A stretch of 5,032 nucleotides of DNA, taken from the NCBI GenBank assembly GCA_027729865.1, contig JAQCBM010000171.1:1-5032 (forward strand), written 5' to 3'. The first letter of the stretch is position 1. Every line of letters starts with the position of its first letter. Origin of the DNA: Actinomycetota bacterium. Its GTDB lineage: Bacteria; Actinomycetota; Actinomycetes; S36-B12. Below the pieces are notes generated by a model. It was not told the origin of the DNA. It made no database searches and saw only the letters and a program-made list of their open reading frames with translations. Shown in pieces: positions 1 to 5,032 of this stretch. Both the position numbers and the translations under genes were made by a program.

Positions 1-66
1 TCGCGCGCTGGCGAACCCGAGATTTCATCTTTTCGCTCGGGATCGGCGCAGGTCAATCGTGAGCCG
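1..66 (+). other. Left-edge segment, probable end of an upstream gene (reading frame unresolved)
   Basis: Three readings are possible. One frame ends at a TGA at 60-62, five bases before the GTG at 67, which would be a normal operon junction. A second frame contains ALANPRFHLFARDRRRS, which faintly resembles the C-terminal 'xxDPRxR' tail of DppB-type permeases; it stays open to a TGA at 140-142 and would overlap the permease by 76 bases. The permease's own frame is also open through to base 1, so its true start could lie outside the window. Family gene order (B before C) predicts a DppB-type permease gene here. The fragment is too short to prove it. Confidence 0.3.
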
Positions 67-933
67 GTGCAGTTGTCGCTCCGACGCCGGCACGGATTCA
101 TCAAACGCTTCACCAAGCAAAAAGCCCCCCTCGGGTCGTTGATGTTCCTGCTGGTACTGACACTGTTGTCGGTGGGTGGCTACCAACTTGGCATGTTGGA
201 CGGCGGAACGATCGACATTGATGCATCGTTTGCGGGTCCATCACTTGAGCATCCACTTGGCAATGATGATCTCGGCCGAGACTTTCTTGCCCGCGTGCTT
301 GCAGGCTGCCGACTCTCGCTGCTTACGGCTGGATTCTCGGTTCTGATCGGTTCAGTAGCCGGAGTCGTTCCTGGACTGGTTGCCGGGTACCGGGGTGGCG
401 GATTCGACTACGTTGCCGGACGCATCGCTGATGCGTTGATGACCATTCCGGGGCTTGTGCTCTCCGTGTCACTCGTGGCGGCTCTAGGGCCAGGCGTGAC
501 CCAAGTAGCCATTGCGATCGGAGTTGCCTTCGCCCCTCGCTTCTTCCGGATCGCCCGGGCCTCTGCGATGGCAGTGGCGCCACTGACGTACATGCGGGCA
601 CTAGAGGCAACCGGCGCCCGGCAGAGCCGACTCCTTTTGAGGCACGTGCTCCCGAACGCGTTTCCCGCAATCGTTGTTCAGGGTTCATTGATGTTTGGCT
701 ATGGAGTGCTCGCCGAGGCCAGCCTGAGTTACCTCGGGTTTGGCGCCCAGCCACCCGACGCAAGCCTTGGGACACTGCTCCAGCGTGGAACACAGTTCAT
801 GACCGAGTCTGCATATCTCACCGTCATGCCAGGCATCGTGATTGTCGCAATCGTCCTGGCTGCGAACACGGTCGGCGATGGCATTCAGTCGGCTCTCGGT
901 CGTGAGGCGCTTGGCAGAGCGGTTGGAAAATGA
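67..933 (+). CDS. DppC/OppC-type inner-membrane permease of a peptide/nickel-family ABC importer
   Basis: This is one of the two membrane subunits that form the channel of a binding-protein-dependent importer. The 288-residue length is typical. The basic N-terminal stretch RRRHGFIKRFTKQKAPLGS leads into a first membrane helix at about residues 24-43, as DppC/OppC proteins usually have. The hallmark periplasmic segment HPLGNDDLGRDFLARVLAG is at 62-80. Further hydrophobic helices lie at about 86-108, 121-140, 145-162, 200-220 and 249-270. The EAA loop that docks onto the ATPases is clear at 180-197 (EATGARQSRLLLRHVLPN), followed by ASLSYLGFG at 218-226. The GTG at 67 was chosen because it keeps the family-like basic N-terminus and no ATG, GTG or TTG precedes it in frame; its ribosome-binding site is weak (CAGG at 49-52). 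An internal ATG at 142 would cut away the N-terminal basic region. The stop overlaps the next gene's start by four bases. The substrate (dipeptide, oligopeptide, nickel or other) cannot be told from this subunit. Confidence 0.93.
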   Translation: MQLSLRRRHGFIKRFTKQKAPLGSLMFLLVLTLLSVGGYQLGMLDGGTIDIDASFAGPSLEHPLGNDDLGRDFLARVLAGCRLSLLTAGFSVLIGSVAGVVPGLVAGYRGGGFDYVAGRIADALMTIPGLVLSVSLVAALGPGVTQVAIAIGVAFAPRFFRIARASAMAVAPLTYMRALEATGARQSRLLLRHVLPNAFPAIVVQGSLMFGYGVLAEASLSYLGFGAQPPDASLGTLLQRGTQFMTESAYLTVMPGIVIVAIVLAANTVGDGIQSALGREALGRAVGK

Positions 934-1952
934 CGGAGCTCGGCAATGTGGCGAGGCGAGAGCCTGCGCCGGCGCTCAAGATCACTGACCTCGTCATCGA
1001 AACGGAAGCCGATGGGGTGACAATCGAGCTGCTTCATGGCGTCTCGCTTAGCGTTCCTGCGGGCGAATGCGTCGGCATTGTTGGCGAATCGGGGGCGGGC
1101 AAATCGGTCATGATGTCTGCCGCTCTTGGTCTCTGCGAACTCTCGGGGACACGCGTTACTTCCGGCTCGATCGAGGTGGGCGGTGTGGAGATTGTGGGTG
1201 CCAGCGCTCGCGTACTCAACAAGGTTCGGGGCAACGTTGCAGCCATCGTGTTCCAAGAACCGTCGGTATCTCTCGATCCGTCCTTCACGATTGGAGCGCA
1301 GATCGCCGAGCCGGTTCGATGGCACCGCAGAGTTTCTCGCCAGGAAGCCTGGGATCGAGCGATTGAGGCCCTTCGCCTTGCGGGCTTTCCCAATCCGGAG
1401 CGCCGCGCTAAGGACTACCCACATATGCTCTCCGGAGGCCTTAAGCAACGAGCAATGATCGCTCTCGCCATCTCGTGTGAACCGCAGCTTCTCATCGCTG
1501 ATGAAGCGACTACGGCGCTCGACGTCACGATTCAGGCGCAGGTGCTGGACCTTCTTGCTGAGCTACGCGAACGGCTCGACATGTCGATGGTTTTGGTCAC
1601 GCACGATCTTGGCGTCGTCGCCCAAACGTGCAGCGAAGTATCCGTGATGTACGCAGGAGAGATCGTTGAGGCGGGTCGAACATCGGACGTTTTTGCCGCT
1701 CCGGCTCATCCCTACACCGAGGGACTCTTGCGTTGCGTCCCTGATCGCTTGGATCGAGAGGCTGCTCTGGTCGGTATTCCCGGCGATGTGCCAGCAGCCG
1801 GGTCTCGTGTCGACGGCTGTCGTTTCGCTGCTCGCTGCTCGTACGCGGAGCAGCGCTGCAAGGTCGAAGCGCCTGAGCTACAGGCCATCGAGGAGGGTCG
1901 AACTGTTCGCTGCCACCGATTCGGCGAGGTCGACCTCGAAGGGGTGACATGA
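930..1952 (+). CDS. DppD/OppD-type ATPase of the peptide/nickel-family ABC importer
   Basis: This cytoplasmic subunit hydrolyses ATP to power import through the adjacent permease. In the 340 residues, Walker A is GESGAGKS at 52-59, the Q-loop glutamine is Q109 (VFQEPSVSLDP), the ABC signature is LSGGLKQR at 167-174, Walker B is LLIADE at 187-192, the D-loop is TALD at 195-198 and the switch histidine is H225 (VTHDLGVV). Two small departures from the family are visible: DEATTALD where DEPTTALD is usual, and LSGGLKQR where FSGGMRQR is common. The C-terminal oligo_HPY region starts with AHPYTEGLL at 259-267 and carries C297, C303, C310 and C328, the four-cysteine pattern of Dpp/Opp ATPases. The ATG at 930 overlaps the permease stop (ATGA), so translation is probably coupled; the ribosome-binding site itself is poor. 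The stop overlaps the next ATPase gene in the same way. Confidence 0.95.
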   Translation: MTELGNVARREPAPALKITDLVIETEADGVTIELLHGVSLSVPAGECVGIVGESGAGKSVMMSAALGLCELSGTRVTSGSIEVGGVEIVGASARVLNKVRGNVAAIVFQEPSVSLDPSFTIGAQIAEPVRWHRRVSRQEAWDRAIEALRLAGFPNPERRAKDYPHMLSGGLKQRAMIALAISCEPQLLIADEATTALDVTIQAQVLDLLAELRERLDMSMVLVTHDLGVVAQTCSEVSVMYAGEIVEAGRTSDVFAAPAHPYTEGLLRCVPDRLDREAALVGIPGDVPAAGSRVDGCRFAARCSYAEQRCKVEAPELQAIEEGRTVRCHRFGEVDLEGVT

Positions 1953-2956
1953 CGCTCGTCGGACGAGATCTCGTCAAGGCCTACGTCATCGAGCGCTCAA
2001 TCTTCGGTCGACCTCGCGCCGTGCGCAAGGCAGTCGATGACGTTTCCCTGGTCGTCGAACCCGGAAGGACGTTCGCTCTGGTGGGGGAGAGCGGATCGGG
2101 CAAGACAACGACTGCCGAACTGATGTTGGGCCTCAATCGTCCTGATGCGGGTTCTGTGACGGTCGACGGTGCGGATCTTGGCTCCTTCTCGGGAAGGCAG
2201 TTGCGCGAGGTGCGGCGCAACGTCCAGGTCGTTTTTCAAGACCCTGCGTCGGCGCTCGACCCGACACAGCGGGTGGGCAGCGCCTTGAGTGAACCGCTCG
2301 CAATCCACCGCAGCGGGGCACGATCGTCGCGTCGGCAGACTGTTCTCGAGACATTGGACCTCGTGGGACTTCCACTGCAGCCTCGAGATCTCGACCGATA
2401 CCCGGCGGAGTTCTCCGGGGGGCAGAGGCAGCGGCTCGCGATTGCACGTGCTCTGGTGCTGCGGCCCCGATACCTCGTGCTGGACGAGCCGGTCTCCGCT
2501 CTCGACGTGTCGACACAAGCGCGAGTTCTGACGACACTTCGGGATCTGCAAGCCGAAACGGGCGTTGGTTACCTGCTGATTTCGCACGATCTGAGTGTCG
2601 TTCGACAGGTAGCTGACGATGTTGCCGTCATGTACCGCGGAAAGGTCGTGGAGCAGGGGTCGGCCAACGACGTCCTCGGCTCGCCCCGGCATCCGTACAC
2701 CCACGCTCTGCTCGATGCCGTCCCAAGGCTGTCGGCACGATCGAGGCAACCGACTTTCAGCGGTGATGTCGTGGAATCTCCCGATGCCACGCAAAGCTCC
2801 GAAGGGTGTGCGTATCGGCCTCGGTGTCCGCTGTCGACTGACAGATGCGCACATGAGGTGCCAGAACTCAGGGTCGTCGGGGACGCAGCAGTTGCGTGCC
2901 ACAACGTCTTGAATGCGGTTCCGGTCGCATCGCCAACGATGCGAGGCGACCTATGA
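1949..2956 (+). CDS. DppF/OppF-type ATPase of the peptide/nickel-family ABC importer
   Basis: This is the second nucleotide-binding subunit, expected to pair with the DppD-type protein as a heterodimer under the membrane. Of 335 residues, Walker A is GESGSGKT at 46-53, the Q-loop is Q97 (VFQDPASALDP), the signature is FSGGQRQR at 155-162, Walker B is LVLDEP at 176-181, the D-loop is SALD at 183-186 and the switch histidine is H213 (ISHDLSVV). All are canonical, so both ATP sites of the heterodimer look able to work. The C-terminal oligo_HPY region has RHPYTHALLDAVP at 247-259 and cysteines C287, C293, C300 and C317, spaced almost as in the partner. The start ATG lies in an ATGA overlap with the previous stop, with AAGGGG (1939-1944) just upstream as ribosome-binding site. 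It is the last gene of the operon in this window and ends 13 bases before the stop of the convergent regulator gene. Confidence 0.95.
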   Translation: MTLVGRDLVKAYVIERSIFGRPRAVRKAVDDVSLVVEPGRTFALVGESGSGKTTTAELMLGLNRPDAGSVTVDGADLGSFSGRQLREVRRNVQVVFQDPASALDPTQRVGSALSEPLAIHRSGARSSRRQTVLETLDLVGLPLQPRDLDRYPAEFSGGQRQRLAIARALVLRPRYLVLDEPVSALDVSTQARVLTTLRDLQAETGVGYLLISHDLSVVRQVADDVAVMYRGKVVEQGSANDVLGSPRHPYTHALLDAVPRLSARSRQPTFSGDVVESPDATQSSEGCAYRPRCPLSTDRCAHEVPELRVVGDAAVACHNVLNAVPVASPTMRGDL

Positions 2957-2969
2957 CGTCTCAGAGGAT

Positions 2970-3569
2970 CTAGGTTCTCAACTTCAGGAGGCTGAGATTG
3001 AGTTGGAGGGTTATTTCCTTCGTCTCGGAGACTGGTCGGCTCGGGTCGAGGTAAAGACTCATCGTGGCGTTGTCTACCGCCTGAACGAGGGACGCCATGG
3101 TTTCGGCAGTGGTCTTCGACACGCCGAGTTCGGCTTCGAAGAGTCCTGCGACATAGCCGATCCACTCGGCGCGACGACGGTCGCGCCCCTGCGTGAAGGA
3201 TGGTCCCATCAGGTATCGGTCGAGGACAATGTACAAATCGCGACGTGCGGCAGTGATCTCGAGCAATGCATCGACCTTGCCGCGAAGCTTATTTTCGAGA
3301 CCGTTCTCTGCCTCCATGCGCTCTCGGACGTAGGGATAGATTGCGGAGAACTCTCGGTCAAAGAGGGCTTGAAAGAGGTCATCAATACGTTCGAAGTAGC
3401 TGTAGCCCAGCGCTTTGCTGACGCCGGCCTCCGCCGTGATTGCCTCCATCGTCGCGGCATCGAACCCGTCTTTGAGAATAACCGTGGCTGCGGAATCAAG
3501 GAGCTGTTCTCGCCGCTGGGGGGCTGGCATTCGAGTTCGCGTCTTCTGTGCTGATGAACGGCGGCGCAT
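2970..3569 (-). CDS. TetR/AcrR-family transcriptional repressor
   Basis: This is a predicted dimeric DNA-binding repressor of 199 residues, the usual TetR length. The N-terminal three-helix domain covers about residues 16-64: RREQLLDSAATVILKDGF (19-36) forms helix 1, and the helix-turn-helix is about MEAITAEAGVSKALGYSYF (41-59), matching the family pattern of AGVSxxxxYxYF. The usual 'sKedLl' after this is RIDDLF here. The rest is a largely helical ligand/dimer domain, too variable to name a ligand. The ATG at 3569 was chosen: AAGG lies about 12 bases upstream and GAG directly before it on the minus strand. An alternative ATG at residue 14 (3528-3530) would still keep the DNA-binding domain but has no clear ribosome-binding site. 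The gene is divergent from the PhyH dioxygenase across 235 bases, the classic layout for a TetR protein controlling its neighbour and itself. It converges on the transporter operon, so control of the transporter is less obvious. Confidence 0.93.
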   Translation of the reverse strand: MRRRSSAQKTRTRMPAPQRREQLLDSAATVILKDGFDAATMEAITAEAGVSKALGYSYFERIDDLFQALFDREFSAIYPYVRERMEAENGLENKLRGKVDALLEITAARRDLYIVLDRYLMGPSFTQGRDRRRAEWIGYVAGLFEAELGVSKTTAETMASLVQAVDNATMSLYLDPSRPVSETKEITLQLNLSLLKLRT

Positions 3570-3670
3570 TATCTCGCAGACCTTACCGTTCGTGCATCGC
3601 GAAGTCGCCGACCGGCGGGGCTATCGAATGCTGCGTACAAAGGTGTTAAGTGTTGAGGGGGCTAGAGGGG

Positions 3671-3696
3671 GTCACAATCTGTAGCGGTATTGACAC
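3671..3696. promoter_or_regulatory. Candidate operator: inverted repeat across the -35 element
   Basis: The half-sites are GTCACAAT (3671-3678) and, on the other strand, GTGTCAAT (3696-3689); they agree at six of eight positions around a 10-base centre. The right arm contains most of the TTGACA -35 hexamer, so a protein bound here would block RNA polymerase. Given the divergent TetR gene, this is a plausible repressor site. The symmetry is imperfect and other weak palindromes exist nearby, including ACTG...CAGT at 3695-3712 over the spacer, so the assignment is inference. Confidence 0.28.
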
Positions 3697-3717
3697 TGAC
3701 TCTAGTTGCAGTAAAGT
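3690..3717 (+). promoter_or_regulatory. Predicted housekeeping-type promoter for the dioxygenase gene
   Basis: A perfect -35 hexamer TTGACA lies at 3690-3695. After a 16-base spacer, TAAAGT at 3712-3717 matches four of six bases of the -10 consensus. Transcription would start near 3724 and give a leader of about 80 bases before the ATG at 3805. It is the only consensus-quality pair I can see in the gap. It is not experimentally supported. Confidence 0.5.
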
Positions 3718-3790
3718 CGAACTTGAGAGAACTCGAAGGGGGCTACGGGTCTGCCCGGGGCTTGCTGCCGAGACGAGTACTCCACAGCTA

Positions 3791-3797
3791 GGGGGAG
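3791..3797 (+). promoter_or_regulatory. Strong ribosome-binding site of the dioxygenase gene
   Basis: GGGGGAG lies seven bases before the ATG at 3805 and contains GGAG, complementary to the 16S rRNA tail. This fixes the dioxygenase start. Nearly the same sequence (GGGGGAGTG) precedes the partial gene at 4908. Confidence 0.75.
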
Positions 3798-3804
3798 TGA
3801 CAAC

Positions 3805-4776
3805 ATGGACCAACCGCTGACCGACGAGCAGATCGCTTTCTTCAAAGCAAATGGCTACCTGATTCTTCGAGGGGCTATGGACCCTGCATTGTGTGACCGC
3901 ACGGAAGAGAAGATGTGGAATGAACTTCCCGGCCATGTGCCGATGGTGCGTGACGACCCGGCAACGCATGTGGGCCCGTTCGACGAAAGTAGCCAGTCAG
4001 ACGACCCGTTGCACGTGAGAGAGGGCTACCGCTGGCAGATCCGAACTCTCGGCCCTGACCCGGACGTTATCGAAACGCTCTTCTGCCCTCCGGTCGTTGA
4101 CGCGGCCGAGTCCCTGCTCGGGGAGGGAAGGCTCGTAAAGCCGATTCCGGGTGGATCGGCAATGGGATCAAGCGGGCCTGCTTGGCCTGGTGGGCCCGTC
4201 GATCCTTCCGTCGGTGTTGACGGCGTTCGTGGCATCTACTGCACCCTGCCGTACGGTGATGTTCCACGCAAGCCCGACCAGGCGCACACCGACGGTACCC
4301 CGATCATGATCGGCGCCGTCGGATTGATCGACGACGTGCTTCCTGACGGTGGAGCCTTTAAGGTCTGGCCCGGTTCGCATCGACGCCTATATCCGCTGTT
4401 TTGGATGCAATACGACCAAGCTCGGATTCCGTACTACCCGCAAATGCCGAGTTTCAAGGGTCTGCTGAATCCGCCGGAGTATCACGAGGAACTCGCTCGG
4501 ATCATGGACGACACCGAACCAGTCGACTGCTGGGGAGCGAAGGGCGACGTCGTGCTGTGGCACTACCGGTTGGCACACATGGCTTCCCACAACTACAGCC
4601 CGCAAATGCGCAAGGCAATCCTTGGGGACTTCGTCACGACAGATCTTGATCAGCTTCGGGCCGATCCGCCGCAGCAGAACATGTGGAGGGACTGGTCCGA
4701 TCGGGTGAACGCGGTTGACCAAGGCTACTCGGCGGAGTTTGCAGCGTCACAGGGGATGATCTCAACGTCGGGGTGA
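3805..4776 (+). CDS. Fe(II)/2-oxoglutarate-dependent dioxygenase, phytanoyl-CoA dioxygenase (PhyH) family
   Basis: This is a predicted cytoplasmic oxygenase that uses O2 and 2-oxoglutarate to hydroxylate an organic substrate, releasing succinate and CO2. The 323-residue protein opens with a typical PhyH N-terminus, LTDEQIAFFKANGYLILRGA (5-24). The iron-binding HxD is H161-T162-D163 (QAHTDGTP). The distal histidine is most likely H258 in GDVVLWHYRLAHMASHN (247-263), and R269 (MRKAI) sits where the family's 2-oxoglutarate-binding arginine is expected. PGSHRR at 189-194 is also a family feature. A glycine/proline-rich stretch at about 115-140 precedes the first strand of the iron site and may form a lid or substrate loop. 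The catalytic set is complete, so activity is expected, but the family's substrates range widely (acyl-CoA, amino-acid derivatives, natural products) and the sequence does not decide among them. Divergence from the TetR gene suggests substrate-responsive control. Confidence 0.92.
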   Translation: MDQPLTDEQIAFFKANGYLILRGAMDPALCDRTEEKMWNELPGHVPMVRDDPATHVGPFDESSQSDDPLHVREGYRWQIRTLGPDPDVIETLFCPPVVDAAESLLGEGRLVKPIPGGSAMGSSGPAWPGGPVDPSVGVDGVRGIYCTLPYGDVPRKPDQAHTDGTPIMIGAVGLIDDVLPDGGAFKVWPGSHRRLYPLFWMQYDQARIPYYPQMPSFKGLLNPPEYHEELARIMDDTEPVDCWGAKGDVVLWHYRLAHMASHNYSPQMRKAILGDFVTTDLDQLRADPPQQNMWRDWSDRVNAVDQGYSAEFAASQGMISTSG

Positions 4777-4907
4777 TGCCGGTACTGGCCTTCACGTTGG
4801 CGCCGCGTGATTGTTGACTTCCGCCCAGGTACGTACTCGCCGATGACGGCTCGGCCTAACGGCTGGGTTTGCTGACTGGCGCTAGCGGCGCGAGCGGGGG
4901 AGTGGAC
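4777..4907. other. Intergenic gap between the dioxygenase gene and the partial 3' gene
   Basis: No gene is seen in these 131 bases. They hold several short palindromes: TCACG/CGTGA arms at 4792-4810, GTACGTAC at 4829-4836, GCCG-ATGA-CGGC at 4839-4850 and CGCTAGCG at 4880-4887. A -35-like TTGACT at 4814-4819 has no fitting -10 partner at 15-19 bases. Whether the next gene has its own promoter or is read through from the dioxygenase gene is open. Confidence 0.45.
4792..4810 (+). terminator. Possible weak hairpin terminator after the dioxygenase gene
   Basis: TCACG and CGTGA form a 5-base stem (six with a G-U pair) around a 7- to 9-base loop, 15 bases after the stop codon. The following TTGTTGACTT is only moderately T-rich. 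The stem is short for an intrinsic terminator, so this is a weak call. Confidence 0.2.
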
Positions 4908-5032
4908 ATGTGGGCATTGGTCTGCGAAACACCATCGAGGACATCAGTCCTTGCTGAGGCGGGGAGCCTCATCGCGATGCGAGTCATGTTGGGCCGCTTG
5001 GTTTTGGATCGAAGCGTGCGTGACGGGGTGAT
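4908..5032 (+). CDS. 5' end of an unrecognised gene, cut by the window edge
   Basis: An ATG at 4908 is preceded by GGGGGAG (4896-4902) with a five-base spacing, one of the two best ribosome-binding sites in the window. The frame then stays open for 41 codons to the last base. The start reads MWALVCETPSRTSVLAEAGS and continues with SLIAMRVMLGRLVLD, a hydrophobic/basic mix with no signature I can assign. Third codon positions are about two-thirds G or C, in line with coding DNA here. One competing frame hits a stop at 4955-4957; the other stays open until a stop at 5029-5031, so the frame rests mainly on the ribosome-binding site. It lies on the same strand as the dioxygenase gene, 131 bases on, and could be co-transcribed with it. 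The product and its function are unknown. Confidence 0.5.
   Translation, partial: MWALVCETPSRTSVLAEAGSLIAMRVMLGRLVLDRSVRDGV

Larger units (their letters stand above)
3570..3804. promoter_or_regulatory. Divergent intergenic control region between the tetR-type gene and the dioxygenase gene
   Basis: This 235-base gap has no convincing gene. It must carry promoters for both flanking genes. The right-hand promoter is good (separate entry). On the minus strand a TTAACA (3649-3644) could be a -35 for the regulator gene, but the -10 region after it (GATAGC, 18 bases on) is poor. Near the regulator start are two short inverted repeats: CGCCGACCGGCG at 3606-3617 (5-base arms, 2-base spacer) and TTCGTGCATCGCGAA at 3589-3603 (imperfect). 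The region is studded with runs of G on the + strand (3657-3661, 3667-3671, 3738-3742, 3757-3760, 3791-3795). Confidence 0.6.

Noticed and set aside
323..793. 156-codon open frame on the - strand opposite the permease gene
   Set aside because: Low-complexity, arginine/serine-rich translation opposite a well-supported permease; no ribosome-binding site or neighbours to support it.
1997..2902. 301-codon open frame on the - strand opposite the DppF-type ATPase gene
   Set aside because: The + strand encodes a complete ATPase with every motif; the antisense product is arginine/proline-rich with no family features.
2913..3554. 213-codon open frame on the + strand antisense to the tetR-type gene
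   Set aside because: It lies almost wholly opposite a clear TetR gene, has no recognisable domain, and starts inside the end of the DppF-type gene. High-GC coding DNA often leaves such shadow frames open.
3621..3649. Minus-strand promoter TTAACA...GATAGC for the tetR-type gene
   Set aside because: The -35 is acceptable but the -10 matches only three of six bases and lacks the key final T; kept only as a remark in the intergenic entry.
3746..3757. CGGG-TCTG-CCCG hairpin in the leader as a riboswitch or attenuator
   Set aside because: A four-base stem alone is too small; no conserved riboswitch elements, leader peptide or T-run follows.
3738..3795. Possible G-quadruplex in the dioxygenase leader
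   Set aside because: Three G-runs lie close together (3738-3742, 3747-3749, 3757-3760) but the fourth is over 30 bases away, so the canonical pattern is not met.
4814..4842. TTGACT as a promoter for the gene starting at 4908
   Set aside because: No -10-like hexamer at 15-19 bases; the sequence there is GC-rich.
1..5032. tRNA/rRNA genes, CRISPR arrays, insertion sequences or attachment sites
   Set aside because: No tRNA-like cloverleaf, regularly spaced repeats, transposase motifs or long terminal inverted repeats were seen on reading the window.

Overview
The window is GC-rich (around 60% by eye), densely packed with genes, and has a GTG start as well as ATG starts. This suggests a high-GC bacterium. 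The TetR regulator, the PhyH-type dioxygenase and the codon use would fit an actinobacterium, but nothing in the sequence fixes the taxon.

Region 1 (1-2956, + strand) is the distal part of an operon for a peptide/nickel-type (Dpp/Opp family) ABC importer. It holds one inner-membrane permease of the DppC/OppC type and two ATPases of the DppD/OppD and DppF/OppF types. The genes are joined by ATGA stop/start overlaps at 930 and 1949. The DppB-type permease and the substrate-binding protein would be expected upstream and are not seen here; the first 66 bases are too short and ambiguous to assign. Both ATPases carry a complete nucleotide-binding site and a C-terminal oligo_HPY region with four spaced cysteines, which in this family can bind an iron-sulphur cluster.

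Region 2 (2970-3569, - strand) is a TetR-family repressor gene. It converges on the transporter operon with only 13 bases between the stop codons and no convincing terminator.

Region 3 (3570-3804) is a 235-base divergent control region. It has a consensus-like -35/-10 pair (TTGACA, 16 bases, TAAAGT) reading right, an inverted repeat over that -35 that could be the TetR operator, a near-duplicate of the downstream ribosome-binding-site sequence, and a leader of about 80 bases.

Region 4 (3805-4776, + strand) is an Fe(II)/2-oxoglutarate-dependent dioxygenase of the phytanoyl-CoA dioxygenase (PhyH) family with its metal and co-substrate residues intact. After a 131-base gap with a possible weak hairpin, a further gene seems to start at 4908 behind a strong ribosome-binding site and runs off the window. 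Its product is not recognised.

The simplest reading is that the TetR protein controls the divergent dioxygenase and perhaps the gene after it, in a small catabolic or modifying unit beside an oligopeptide-type importer. No direct link between importer and oxygenase can be shown. The window looks like ordinary catabolic/transport gene content; the parts most worth a second look are the control region and the truncated last gene.
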